This document shows positions 43,138 through 53,400 of a stretch of DNA of 64,000 nt, piece by piece (positions within the stretch are counted from its first letter, which is position 1; every line of letters starts with the position of its first letter). The notes below the pieces were generated by a model. It did no database searches, was not told the origin of the DNA, and was given only the letters and a program-made list of their open reading frames with translations. The position numbers were made by a program, and so were the translations under genes. The stretch comes from an uncultured Lachnospiraceae bacterium (GTDB taxonomy: Bacteria; Bacillota; Clostridia; Lachnospirales; Lachnospiraceae): positions 1 through 64,000 of the forward strand of contig CACZFI010000001.1 in the NCBI GenBank assembly GCA_902780405.1, in the 5' to 3' direction.

Positions 43138-43728
43138 ATGGATGAGAACAAAACCCTGCAAAATGAAGAGACAGACATCAAGATTGTCAGCGGATATCGT
43201 TTTTCCAAGCGTGCGGATGCAGCCAGGGCGCGAAAGGAATTTGAGAACGTCGCCAAGATCAGGAGTCGTGTGCATATGGACAATACCGACGAGCTCTTGA
43301 AACTATATGAAAGTCTGGTGGGAAAGAAGTACTTTGTGACGCCGGTCGGGCTTTCGTTCTTACAGGAATTAAGGCAGGAATTAGTGGCAAGGAAGGGTTC
43401 CGATGCCGTACCGCCCATACCTGTGCCCCGGCTTTCGGAAAAGAAGACGGCACCGGAGGATTCGCCGCAATACGTGATGCTTCGGGAGAAGTATGAAAAG
43501 ACGGATGAGACAAGAAGTCGCTTGAAGGCGCTTAATACCAAACTGATGATTGTGATCGTGGCTTTGGTTGCCATCATCATCGGCATGTTTGTCATCGTGA
43601 TCGCAAACCAGAACATGGGGTATATCAATACAGAGAACAAGGTGCTCGACAAGTATTCCGCCTGGGAAGAAGAACTAAACCTAAGAGAGCGGGAGCTGAA
43701 CGAGCGAGAAGAGCAGCTTTTGAAGTAG
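43138..43728 (+). CDS. single-pass membrane protein with coiled-coil tail, unknown
   Basis: A 196-residue protein without a recognised domain. A soluble, charged N-terminal part (about 1-135) contains a Pro-rich patch (PPIPVPRLSEKK). One membrane helix follows (LMIVIVALVAIIIGMFVIVIA, about 140-160), then a Glu/Arg-rich coiled-coil tail (WEEELNLRERELNEREEQ). I chose the ATG at 43138, with GGTGA as ribosome binding site; GTG at 43129 is possible. It precedes the response regulator gene by 63 bases. Confidence 0.75.
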   Translation: MDENKTLQNEETDIKIVSGYRFSKRADAARARKEFENVAKIRSRVHMDNTDELLKLYESLVGKKYFVTPVGLSFLQELRQELVARKGSDAVPPIPVPRLSEKKTAPEDSPQYVMLREKYEKTDETRSRLKALNTKLMIVIVALVAIIIGMFVIVIANQNMGYINTENKVLDKYSAWEEELNLRERELNEREEQLLK

Positions 43729-43791
43729 TTCACAGAACTGACATAGTTTCGTGGTATTCTCTGATGCAGGAAATTTTTTGGAGGCATTCAT

Positions 43792-44460
43792 ATGGATCAG
43801 ATTAAAATTCTTGTGGTAGATGACGAGAGTCGTATGCGAAAACTGGTGCGGGACTTCCTGACCAAGGCAGGCTATCAGGTGGTGGAAGCGGCTGACGGAG
43901 AGGAGGCGTGCGCAACCTTTTTCGAGACCAAGGGCATCGGCCTGGTGATCCTGGATGTCATGATGCCGAAACTGGACGGATACGGCGTGGCGCAGGAGAT
44001 CCGCAAGGAGTCCAATGTTCCCATCATTATGCTGACGGCCAAAAGTGATGAGCGTGATGAGTTAAAGGGATTTGAACTCGGTGTGGATGAGTACGTGACC
44101 AAGCCTTTCTCACCGAGGATCCTTGTGGCAAGAGTTGAAGCAGTTTTAAGACGCAGCAGTGAGAAGGATGAGAAACTGGTGGTCGGCGAGATTGAGTGTG
44201 ACAGAAATGCGCACGTGGTCAAGGTGCAGGGCAAGAGCATTGAGCTTTCCTACAAGGAGTTCGAACTGCTTACGTATTTTATGCTCAATACCGGGGTTGC
44301 GCTGTCACGTGAAAAGATACTAAACAACGTCTGGGATTACGATTATTTCGGAGATGCCAGAACCATAGACACACATGTTAAAAAACTCCGTTCAAAACTC
44401 GGAGACTGCGGCGATTACATTAAGACCATCTGGGGGATGGGCTACAAATTTGAGGTATAG
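43792..44460 (+). CDS. OmpR/PhoB-family response regulator
   Basis: DNA-binding response regulator, 222 residues. Receiver domain (about 4-118) with acidic pocket (VVDDESRM), phosphoacceptor Asp in VILDVMMPKLDG, Thr in MLTAKSD and Lys in YVTKPFSP. The winged-helix domain (about 128-220) ends in the usual TIWGMGYKFEV. GGAGG precedes the ATG. It pairs with the kinase gene 9 bases downstream. The target genes are unknown; the flanking lipoprotein genes are candidates. Confidence 0.96.
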   Translation: MDQIKILVVDDESRMRKLVRDFLTKAGYQVVEAADGEEACATFFETKGIGLVILDVMMPKLDGYGVAQEIRKESNVPIIMLTAKSDERDELKGFELGVDEYVTKPFSPRILVARVEAVLRRSSEKDEKLVVGEIECDRNAHVVKVQGKSIELSYKEFELLTYFMLNTGVALSREKILNNVWDYDYFGDARTIDTHVKKLRSKLGDCGDYIKTIWGMGYKFEV

Positions 44461-44469
44461 TTTCATCGT

Positions 44470-45954
44470 ATGAAGAATTCCATTCGTACCAAAATCACGC
44501 TGATGGTAGTAAGCTTTTCCGTGTTTATCATGGCGATCTCCTGGATCATCTGCAACTATGTGATCAGCGTGGTTTTTGTCTATAATATCAAGGCCAATCT
44601 CAAAACGACATTTGAATCCTGCAATGAGCTATTCTCGGATGAAGATACCGGGGAAAGCGGAGAGGGACTGATCGGACGTGTGAAGAATCCGCTCGGTGCC
44701 GTGATCTTTGTGTTCAGCGAAAAGAACGGAAACATATACACGACCATCCGCGACGAGGGGCAGATGATGCAGAGTATGAATGCGATGCTCGGCTCTCTCG
44801 AACGAACGGAAAGCAAGGGTAGCTGCGTGCCCGGCAGCTTCACGGTCGGAAAGCACAAGGATGATATACTGGGTGCGAGCTACTACGACCTGGTCGGAAC
44901 CCTTGATAACGGTGACCGGATCATCCTGCGTACGCCGGTGGAGCGGCTTGAACTTACCATGCAGGTCGTAACAAGGGTGTTTATCTATGTCGCCGTCGGA
45001 CTGATCCTGATCGGTTCGGGCTTTATGCTGATTCTGTCCAATCTGATCGCAAATCCGATCAAGCGTCTGTCTCGGGCAGCCAGACGTATGACCAATCTGG
45101 AGTTCGACGTCAAGGTTCCCGTGACCACGCAGGACGAGATCGGAGAACTCGGCGGATATATGAACGAGATGTCGAAAAAACTCGAGAAGACCATCAGCGA
45201 ACTAAAGTCGGCGAATCTGGAACTCGAGAAGGATATTGCAAAAAAAGAGGAACTCGATGATATGCGCCGGGAGTTTCTGTCCCACGTATCTCATGATTTA
45301 AAGACGCCGATCGCACTGATTCAGGGATACGCCGAGGGACTGAAGGAGAATATGGATGATGATCCCGAAAACAGAGAGTACTACACGGATGTGATCATCG
45401 ACGAGGCGGGCAAGATGAACCTGATGGTACAGAAACTGCTCTCCTTAAATGAGATCGAGTTTGGCGCCAACAAGCCCGTGATCGGCAGATTTGAGCTGAC
45501 CGGCTTCGTGCGTGATATTTTGAATTCCCAGAAGATTCTGATGGAGGAAGCGGGAGCAACAATAGTCTACGAGGAAGAGGATCCCGTGTTCGTATGGGCG
45601 GATGAGTTCATGATCGAAGAGGTACTCGGAAACTACTTAACAAATGCAATCCACTACGTAAAGAAGGGTGGCAGGATCCGCGTGTGGTTTGAGAGACGCG
45701 AGCAGGACGTGCGCGTCAATGTATATAACGACGGAGATCTGATCAAGGACGAAGATATCGACAATCTTTTTATCAAGTTCTATAAGGCGGATAAAGCCAG
45801 AACCAGAGAGTACGGCGGAAACGGAATCGGACTCTCCATCGTGGCAGCGACTATGGAGTCGCACGGCAAGGCTTACGGCGTGTATAATATGGATTCCGGC
45901 GTCTGCTTTTACTTTGATCTGGACACAAATGTGCTTGATGAACAGCTTGAATAG
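44470..45954 (+). CDS. HAMP sensor histidine kinase
   Basis: Partner of the upstream regulator, 494 residues. Helix 1 (about 10-35), an extracellular sensor region of about 120 residues, helix 2 (about 165-190), HAMP domain, H-box with phosphoacceptor His (LSHVSHDLKTPIALIQGY), and ATP-binding boxes: N-box NYLTNAIHYV and G2 box GGNGIGLSI. All kinase residues look intact. The ligand is unknown; envelope stress is a typical role for this architecture. Confidence 0.95.
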   Translation: MKNSIRTKITLMVVSFSVFIMAISWIICNYVISVVFVYNIKANLKTTFESCNELFSDEDTGESGEGLIGRVKNPLGAVIFVFSEKNGNIYTTIRDEGQMMQSMNAMLGSLERTESKGSCVPGSFTVGKHKDDILGASYYDLVGTLDNGDRIILRTPVERLELTMQVVTRVFIYVAVGLILIGSGFMLILSNLIANPIKRLSRAARRMTNLEFDVKVPVTTQDEIGELGGYMNEMSKKLEKTISELKSANLELEKDIAKKEELDDMRREFLSHVSHDLKTPIALIQGYAEGLKENMDDDPENREYYTDVIIDEAGKMNLMVQKLLSLNEIEFGANKPVIGRFELTGFVRDILNSQKILMEEAGATIVYEEEDPVFVWADEFMIEEVLGNYLTNAIHYVKKGGRIRVWFERREQDVRVNVYNDGDLIKDEDIDNLFIKFYKADKARTREYGGNGIGLSIVAATMESHGKAYGVYNMDSGVCFYFDLDTNVLDEQLE

Positions 45955-45963
45955 TGGTAAAAT
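45935..45963 (+). promoter_or_regulatory. possible promoter of the lipoprotein gene at 45996
   Basis: TTGATG (45935-45940), 17 bases, TAAAAT (45958-45963), within and just after the kinase 3' end. Confidence 0.5.
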
Positions 45964-45995
45964 TATTAATGTATTTGTGACATAACGGAGGCAGT

Positions 45996-46850
45996 ATGAA
46001 GAAGAGATTTGCGATCGGATTTCTCGTTCTTGCGATGCTCGCCATGAGCGGATGCGAGAAGGTCATTGAGCTGACGGACGAGGAGAATTATCTTATCGCT
46101 GAGTACGCCGCTGAGCGACTCATGAAATACAACAAATTACAGGATCTGAAGTACGATCCCGATGTAGCGTCGCCGACGGATGCTACTACGGTGGCATCAA
46201 CAGAGGCTACAACCGAAGCATCGACGACCGAGGTTACGACGGAGACATCCACGGAAGCATCCACCACGGAAACGCAGGCAACGACGGAGACACCCTCCGG
46301 CGGTAAGACCGGCAAGGAAGGATCCGGAAGCGGTAAGAGCGCAGCGGACCCGAAGGTGGTGACGGGAGATTCAGGCGACGAAGAGAACGTATCACCCGTT
46401 GCGGCTACCGAGAGCAAGGGATACGACATTGCGCAGCTGATCGGCGAGGATAAAGTATCTGTCACCTATGCGTATTACATGGTGTTGGACAGCTACCCGT
46501 CTTATGACCAGGACGGTATGTTTATCGAGATTCAGGCGCCGACAGGTCACAAGCTTCTTGTCCTGAAATTTGACATCGAGAACAAGACCAACGAGATGCA
46601 GGATGTGGATTTCTACAGTCAGGATATGGATTATCATATCATTATCAATGATAACAAGCGCGCGAAAGCGATGTTGACCATCCTGATCGATGACCTATAC
46701 ACTTATCAGAATACCATCGAACCCAGCGATCGCGAGGAGGTTGTGCTTCTCTTCTCGGTTTCGGAATCCGTGGCGAAAGACATCCACGGACTGAAGCTTT
46801 CCGTGAAGAACACAAGCGGCAAGGAAGCGATTCTGCAGTTAGAGGAGTAG
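45996..46850 (+). CDS. lipoprotein with Thr/Glu-rich linker
   Basis: Exported lipoprotein of 284 residues, function unknown. Lipobox LAMSGC (Cys19). After a short helical part comes a long linker made of Thr/Glu/Ala/Ser (about 60-105) and a Gly/Ser/Lys stretch. The C-terminal domain (about 140-284) has the strand pattern GHKLLVLKFDIENKTNEMQD, typical of DUF4352-like telokin/Ig-type lipoprotein domains. CGGAGG precedes the ATG. It follows the two-component genes and is 12 bases from cheV. Confidence 0.82.
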   Translation: MKKRFAIGFLVLAMLAMSGCEKVIELTDEENYLIAEYAAERLMKYNKLQDLKYDPDVASPTDATTVASTEATTEASTTEVTTETSTEASTTETQATTETPSGGKTGKEGSGSGKSAADPKVVTGDSGDEENVSPVAATESKGYDIAQLIGEDKVSVTYAYYMVLDSYPSYDQDGMFIEIQAPTGHKLLVLKFDIENKTNEMQDVDFYSQDMDYHIIINDNKRAKAMLTILIDDLYTYQNTIEPSDREEVVLLFSVSESVAKDIHGLKLSVKNTSGKEAILQLEE

Positions 46851-46862
46851 AGGAGGATACAT

Positions 46863-47780
46863 ATGGATTCAAACATCTTACTTGAGAGCGGCACAAATGA
46901 GTTGGAAGTCCTGGAGTTTGTAATCAACGGTAACCACTACGGTATCAACGTAGAGAAAGTCCGAGAGATCCTGACGTATCAGGAGATCACGCCGGTTCCG
47001 AATTCAGACCCCTGTATCGAAGGTATCTTCATGCCGAGAGGTGATATCATCACCGTCATCGACCTTTTCCGAGCTTTGGGATTCGAGAATGAAGAACGCT
47101 CCAAAAACTACCTGATCGTCACGAACTTCAACAACCTGAATATCGCATTCGATGTACAGCAGGTGCTGGGTATCAACCGTGTGTCCTGGAGCGAGGTTGT
47201 CAAGCCCGACGCTACCGTAAGCGGCCCCGGCACGGGTGTTGCCACCGGTATCATCAAGAAGTTTGATCACTTGCTGATCATCCTTGATTTCGAGCGTATC
47301 GTTGAGGGTATCTGTCCGGAGACGAGTTTAAAGATTTCACAGGTGGAGGGTCTGGATGCAAGAGAGAGAAACAACATCCCTCTCGTGATCGCAGAGGATT
47401 CCATGCTTCTGTGCCAGCTGATCTCAGATGCGCTCCATACGGCAGGTTATACCAAACTGATCATCAAGAACAATGGTCAGGAGGCCTGGGATTATCTTGC
47501 AGAGCTTCGTAAGAATAACGGCGTTGACTACGGTGTGAAGTGTCTGATCACCGATATCGAGATGCCGCAGATGGACGGACATCATCTGATCAAGAAAGTC
47601 CGAGAGACAGAGGGATTAAAACACATCCCCATCATCATCTTCTCCTCGCTGATCAATGATGACATGAAGCGAAAAGGAGAACAGCTCGGTGCGAATGCCC
47701 AGATCAGTAAGCCGGAGATCGGTCAGCTTGTGGGCATCTTAGACAGTCTTGTAGCATCGGATCTTTACGGGGAAGACTAG
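46863..47780 (+). CDS. cheV: chemotaxis protein CheV (CheW-receiver fusion)
   Basis: Adaptor that couples receptors to CheA and helps adaptation. The CheW-like domain (about 10-155: EFVINGNHYGINVEKVREIL) is fused to a receiver domain (about 175-300) with phosphoacceptor Asp in LITDIEMPQMDG and conserved Ser/Lys (IIFSS; SKPE). The length of 305 residues is normal. GAGGAGG precedes the ATG. A hairpin terminator follows. Confidence 0.95.
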   Translation: MDSNILLESGTNELEVLEFVINGNHYGINVEKVREILTYQEITPVPNSDPCIEGIFMPRGDIITVIDLFRALGFENEERSKNYLIVTNFNNLNIAFDVQQVLGINRVSWSEVVKPDATVSGPGTGVATGIIKKFDHLLIILDFERIVEGICPETSLKISQVEGLDARERNNIPLVIAEDSMLLCQLISDALHTAGYTKLIIKNNGQEAWDYLAELRKNNGVDYGVKCLITDIEMPQMDGHHLIKKVRETEGLKHIPIIIFSSLINDDMKRKGEQLGANAQISKPEIGQLVGILDSLVASDLYGED

Positions 47781-47809
47781 GTTTCCCGCACAGTTTGATA
47801 GTTGACACG

Positions 47810-47845
47810 TATGCCGACGGTTTCGACTGCCGGCATATCGTTTTG
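47810..47845 (+). terminator. terminator after cheV
   Basis: TATGCCG / CGGCATA stem around a GC-rich loop, then TCGTTTT. Confidence 0.6.
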
Positions 47846-47858
47846 AAGAGGTGATATC

Positions 47859-49055
47859 ATGAAAAAAGAAGAACTGAAGAAACTGTACGATACTTACTTT
47901 TATGATACGTTTAAGCGGTTTGACTTCGTGGCCGAGACCGGTGACGGCGTTTACGTGATCGACGAGGAAGGTAATAAGTACCTTGACTTTATGGCAGGTA
48001 TTGCGGTAAATTCCGCGGGACACTGTAACAAACGCGTGGTGGAAGCCATCGTAGAGCAGGCAGGAAAGATGCTTCATGCATCCAACTACTGCTATACGGA
48101 GCCTGCCGCAAGAGCTGCGAAGCTCATCCTTGACTCCATCGGTTTCGACAAGATCTACTTCCAGAATTCCGGCGCAGAGGCGAACGAGGCTATGATCAAG
48201 CTTGCCAGAAAGTACGGCAAGGATCATTTCGGACCCAATCGCTATCACATCGTGACAGCGAAGAACTCTTTCCACGGAAGAACGCTTGCCACACTAGCCG
48301 CAACGGGACAGCCCGGTACACCGATCCAGGCCAATTACGATCCTTTTGTTCCCGGCTTTACCTATGCGGAGTTCAATAACCTGAAGAGCTTCGAGGATGC
48401 GGTGACGGAAGACACCATTGCCATTATGGTTGAACCCGTACAGGGAGAGGGTGGTGTCTATCCCGCAGATCCCGAATTCCTGAAGGGACTTCGGAAACTC
48501 TGCGATGAAAAGCAGATGCTCCTCCTGTTTGACGAGGTTCAGACCGGATGGGGCAGAACCGGAAGCCTGATGGCTTATATGGGCTACGGTGTGAAGCCGG
48601 ATGCGGTTTCCATGGCGAAAGCGATGGGCGGCGGACTTCCCATCGGCGCGATGTGTACCACGACAGAGCTTGCCAAGACTTTCGGACCGGGTGCTCACGG
48701 AAGCACCTATGCGGGTAATCCGATCGCATGTGCAGCATCCTACGCACAGATCAGTGAGATCATCGACAGAAAGCTCTCCGAGCATGCGGACACCCTCGGA
48801 CGTGCCTTTATGAAGAAACTCGAGACACTTCCTTTGGTGAAGGAAGTAAGAGGCAGAGGCCTGATGATCGGCATCGAGCTGACACAGGATATCGCAAATG
48901 ACGTGAAGTATAAGGCTGTTGAACTCGGTCTTATGACTACGGCGGTAAGACCTGCCGTGATCCGTCTGGTACCTCCGCTCATCATCGAGGAGAGCCACTG
49001 CGACGAGGCGATCCGGATCCTGACGGAAGCGATCAACGCCTGCAGAAAAGACTGA
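47859..49055 (+). CDS. argD: acetylornithine aminotransferase-like class III aminotransferase
   Basis: Pyridoxal-phosphate enzyme of 398 residues, probably converting N-acetylornithine and 2-oxoglutarate in arginine synthesis. Motifs: NSGAEANEAMIKLARKY, the FHGRTLATLAATGQ stretch, LLLFDEVQTGWGRTG with the cofactor Asp, and the Schiff-base Lys in SMAKAMGGGLPIGA. No other arg gene is adjacent, so a related substrate (ornithine, 4-aminobutyrate) cannot be excluded. GAAGAGGTG precedes the ATG. Confidence 0.88.
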   Translation: MKKEELKKLYDTYFYDTFKRFDFVAETGDGVYVIDEEGNKYLDFMAGIAVNSAGHCNKRVVEAIVEQAGKMLHASNYCYTEPAARAAKLILDSIGFDKIYFQNSGAEANEAMIKLARKYGKDHFGPNRYHIVTAKNSFHGRTLATLAATGQPGTPIQANYDPFVPGFTYAEFNNLKSFEDAVTEDTIAIMVEPVQGEGGVYPADPEFLKGLRKLCDEKQMLLLFDEVQTGWGRTGSLMAYMGYGVKPDAVSMAKAMGGGLPIGAMCTTTELAKTFGPGAHGSTYAGNPIACAASYAQISEIIDRKLSEHADTLGRAFMKKLETLPLVKEVRGRGLMIGIELTQDIANDVKYKAVELGLMTTAVRPAVIRLVPPLIIEESHCDEAIRILTEAINACRKD

Positions 49056-49085
49056 CAACGATAATTGACATAAGGAGACAGCAAA

Positions 49086-50486
49086 ATGATACGAGAGAAT
49101 GCATGGAAGAGTTATACCAAAAAACAGCTTGGCGAAGTTGATGCATTTGCCGAAGGCTATATCGATTTCATCAGCGAAGGAAAGACCGAGCGCGAGTGCG
49201 CAAAGCTCATCGCCGAACTCTGCGAGAAGAACGGATACAAGAATCTGGATACCGTGATCGCAAAGAAGGGCAAGCTTTCCGCAGGTGACAAGGTATACCG
49301 CGTATGGATGAACAAGACGGTTGCCATGTTCCACATCGGAAGCGATCCCTTGGAGAACGGCATGAACATCCTCGGCGCGCACATCGATTCCCCGCGCATG
49401 GATGTGAAGCAGAATCCGCTCTACGAGAAGGATGATTTTGCATATCTTGACACACACTACTACGGCGGCATCAAGAAGTACCAGTGGGTAGCCATCCCGC
49501 TTGCGCTTCACGGCGTCATCGTGAAAAAGGACGGCACAACGGTAGACGTATGTATCGGTGAGGATCCGAAGGATCCCGTGTTCTGTGTCAGTGATCTTTT
49601 GATTCACCTTGCCGCAGAGCAGATGGACAAGAAGGCAGCCAAGGTGATCGAGGGCGAGAAACTCGATGTCATCTTCGGAAGTCAGCCGCTCGCCGAGAAG
49701 GCAAAGAATGCCACCGAGAAAGAAAAAGAAGCAGTGAAGGCAAATGTCTTAAAGCTTCTTGCGGACACCTACGGTGTGGAAGAAGAAGACTTTATTTCCG
49801 CAGAGATCGAGGTGGTCCCCGCCGGACGTGCGCGTTCCTGCGGTATCGACCGGAGCATGGTCATGGCCTACGGTCAGGACGACAAGGTATGTGCTTACAC
49901 ATCACTGATTGCCATGCTTGAAGTAAAGAAGCCGAAGAAGACAGCCTGCACGCTGCTTACGGATAAGGAAGAGATCGGAAGCGTCGGTGCTACGGGTATG
50001 CAGTCCAAGTTTTTTGAGAACACCGTGGCTGAGATCCTTGCGGCACTTGGCGAGAAGGGAGAGCTTACACTCCGGAGATGCCTTGCCAATTCCAGCATGC
50101 TTTCCTCCGATGTGAATGCGGCTTACGATCCGCTTTACGCGGAAGCATTCTCCAAGGACAATGCATCCTACTTCGGACGCGGTATGGTATTCTGCAAATT
50201 CACCGGCGCCAGAGGCAAGTCGGGTTCCAACGATGCAAATGCCGAGTACATTGCAAGAATCCGTAAGATGATGGATGACGGAAAGGTATTCTATCAGACG
50301 GCGGAGCTTGGCAAGGTGGATGTCGGCGGCGGCGGTACGATCGCATACATCCTGTCCTTATACGGCATGGAAGTGATCGACTGCGGTGTTGCCGTGCTCA
50401 ATATGCACGCACCCTGGGAGATTACATCCAAGGCAGATATCTATGAAACCTACAAAGGTTATAAAGTATTCCTGAAAGAGGCTTAA
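49086..50486 (+). CDS. M18 family aminopeptidase
   Basis: Zinc aminopeptidase of 466 residues that trims N-terminal residues from peptides in the cytoplasm. The first metal ligand is in GAHIDSPRMDV, the catalytic Glu pair in LLTDKEEIGSVGATGM, and the C-terminal metal His in AVLNMHAPWEITS. These match the M18 (aspartyl aminopeptidase/ApeA) family. AAGGAG precedes the ATG. The next gene starts two bases after its stop. Confidence 0.93.
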   Translation: MIRENAWKSYTKKQLGEVDAFAEGYIDFISEGKTERECAKLIAELCEKNGYKNLDTVIAKKGKLSAGDKVYRVWMNKTVAMFHIGSDPLENGMNILGAHIDSPRMDVKQNPLYEKDDFAYLDTHYYGGIKKYQWVAIPLALHGVIVKKDGTTVDVCIGEDPKDPVFCVSDLLIHLAAEQMDKKAAKVIEGEKLDVIFGSQPLAEKAKNATEKEKEAVKANVLKLLADTYGVEEEDFISAEIEVVPAGRARSCGIDRSMVMAYGQDDKVCAYTSLIAMLEVKKPKKTACTLLTDKEEIGSVGATGMQSKFFENTVAEILAALGEKGELTLRRCLANSSMLSSDVNAAYDPLYAEAFSKDNASYFGRGMVFCKFTGARGKSGSNDANAEYIARIRKMMDDGKVFYQTAELGKVDVGGGGTIAYILSLYGMEVIDCGVAVLNMHAPWEITSKADIYETYKGYKVFLKEA

Positions 50487-50488
50487 AG

Positions 50489-53400
50489 ATGAACTTTAAA
50501 AGACACACCAAAAAGCGGATTGCATGTTTTGTTGCGGCAATTCTTTTGGCGTGTCTTTTTTCTGTGTTTGCTCCGGAGGAAACCACCGCAAAAGACGCAT
50601 TTTCCGCCGGATACATTCAGACGGTATTCAATCAGAAGAACGGTGTCGGAAGCAATGAGGTCAACTGCCTCTACCAGTCCGCATCCGGTTATATCTGGAT
50701 CGGTACCGACGGCGGATTGTATCGCTCCAACGGATCGGACTTCTCATCCATCAATCTTTGGGACACGGATAAGACGGACGTTTATTCCATCAACAGCATT
50801 CTGCAGGACGAGAAGGGCAGAGTGTGGGTCGGCACGGACAACTACGGACTCTTCTGCATCATTGCGGGTGAGCATTATCATTTCCAGCAGGAGTATTACG
50901 CCGGCGTGAAGACCATCTACGATGTCTGTGAAGACAGTGACGGACGGATCTACGTCTCCACGGCGAACGGCTTTTACCTTGTAGAGGGAGAGGATGACAA
51001 TCTGACGCTGAAACTCTATGAGGATGAGTCCCTGGCTGATAAGAGATTCTTAAAACTTGCCGGAAACGAAAGTGAGATCTGGGGGCTTGCCACAAGCGGA
51101 GAGATCGTTGTATTTGAAGAAGGCAAGCGTATGTCGACGGTTGATACGGCCTCCATTACCAAGGGTGAAGTAACCGCCATTTCCGTCATCGACGGGCAGA
51201 TTTATATCGGTACCTCGGATGGAGATATCGTTGTCTTTGATAACCCCGGCAGCTATCGACGTTTCAATGTCGGTCTGATCGGTATCAGTGATATCATGAA
51301 GGATCAAAACGGACGCATCTGGGTCGGTGGTGAGAACGGTATCGGATACCTGGTAGGTGACAGCCTGGTTTCCACCGAAGATTTTCTTTTAAACAGCTAT
51401 ATTACGGACATTCTTCAGGACTATGAGGGCAATTACTGGATCGCTACGAGCCGTATGGGTGTGCTCCTCTTATCAAGGTCCAAATTCATTGATTACAATG
51501 CCGTAACGGGCTTGCCGGAGTCCATCGTCAACTGCGTGTTTGTGGACGGCAGTCTTACCTATGTCGGAACCGATAACGGACTTAAGATTTATGACAGTGC
51601 CGGAAATCCGGTCACCAACAAAACGACGGAGGCCCTTGCGGAGACGGGTATTCGTGATATCAGCAAGGACGCAAACGGTGTGCTTTGGATCGCCGCTTCG
51701 CGATATATGGGCGTGATCCGCGTGGATACATCCGGAGAGGTGAAGACCATCACGGGTGTGATGAACATGCCGAGTCGTTCCATCAATACAACCCTGCCTT
51801 TAAGGAACGGTGATATCGCCGTAGGTACGGAGAAGGGTATGGCGTTCGTGAGCTCCGAGGGGGAGATCCTCGACTGCTTCGACGCAGACAATCCCATGTT
51901 CGGTGAAAGCATTCTCTGCCTCTATGAAGATGAAGAGGGGAATATATATGCCGGTACCGATGGATGGGGACTCTATGTATTCCGGGAGGATGATGCGGAG
52001 CATGTGAAGCATTACACTGCGGAGGACGGATTAAACTCCGACGTTATCACTTCGATCGCGGAAGGAGAGAACGGACTCTTTCTCTCCACGGACAGCGGAC
52101 TCTGCTTCTTCAATGAGACCTTCCGCGCCTTAAGTAACATCGAATATTCAAACAACATTTACGATATCAAGAAGTCGAAAGACCGTCTGTGGATCGTGTC
52201 TTCCATGGGTGTGCTTTCCGCAACGGAGCAGGAACTTCTGGGCAGCGAGAAACTTCCGTCACGCTACTTCTCCACCAGCGACGGCTTAAGCAGAAATGTA
52301 AACCCTGTCGGCAATTCTTTCATTGATGCCAGGGGCGTGCTCTATGTATGCTGCAATGAGGGCTTGTATACGCTCGATACCGAGAATATCCCTTACAACA
52401 AGGTGAGCCCGAAGGTGAAGGTGACCTCTGTCGAGGTGGACGGAGAGGTGTATGAGTTCGCCGAAGTCCAGAACGGTCTTACCGTGAAGAGCGATACCTC
52501 CCGTATCACGATCAACTTTGCGGTATTCTCCTTCAGCAACAGAGACAATGTGAACGTATCTTACTCGCTGAGCGGTTTTGACCAGCAGGCCATTAATATA
52601 CGAGGTGACGAACCACTGCAGGCCGTGTACACAAATCTGAAAGGCGGAGAGTATTTCTTCGAGATCAGTGCCGAAAACGGTGACGGCGTTGCGGGCGAGG
52701 AGACGGTATCCTTTGCCATTATCAAAGAAAAGAGTCTCTTCGAGAACAAAAGCGTACAGATTGCGGCTCTGGTTCTGATCATCCTGGTTATTGTGGTGAT
52801 CATCATCGGTATCACGCATGTCAATCGTGCGCTCCGCACTAAGAACCGTGCGCTGGAGGAGCTTTCCAAAGAACATGCGGAAGTGATCAAGTCAAGTTCC
52901 GCCAAGAACGACTACCTGGCGAATATCTCCAACGAGATCAAGACGCCGGTGAACGCCATGATGGCGAAGGCGGATGAGGTCGTCAAGAGTATGGGAGAGG
53001 ACGCCACCTATACCGAGAGTGTACGGTCAATCTATGAGATCGGCGAGGATATCTTAAGCAAGGTGGATGATATCATCCTGCTCGCCAAGATCGAGGCGGG
53101 AAGCGTGGAAGCAAAGGAACAGCCTTATTCCATCGCGTCTCTGATATATGAAGTCTCCGAGAATGCCATCGCAAAGCTTCAGGAAAAGAATGTCAAATTC
53201 CTGGTTGAGATCGGCGACTGTGCGGTTGACAGCGTCATCGGCGATTACGAGATTCTGGCAGACATCTTAAGACGACTCTGCGATAATGCGGTCAAATACA
53301 CCAAGCAGGGTTCCATTACCCTGTCTGTGGACTGTTTCCTGCTTCAGGATGAGGAAAAGAGTGATGTGGTCAATGTCATCTTTTCCGTGACGGATACGGG

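Noticed and set aside
48294..49607. 437-codon open frame on the minus strand
   Set aside because: It runs antisense across argD and the aminopeptidase gene, both with catalytic motifs. Its sequence is rich in Cys/His/Arg and resembles a mirror of codon bias.
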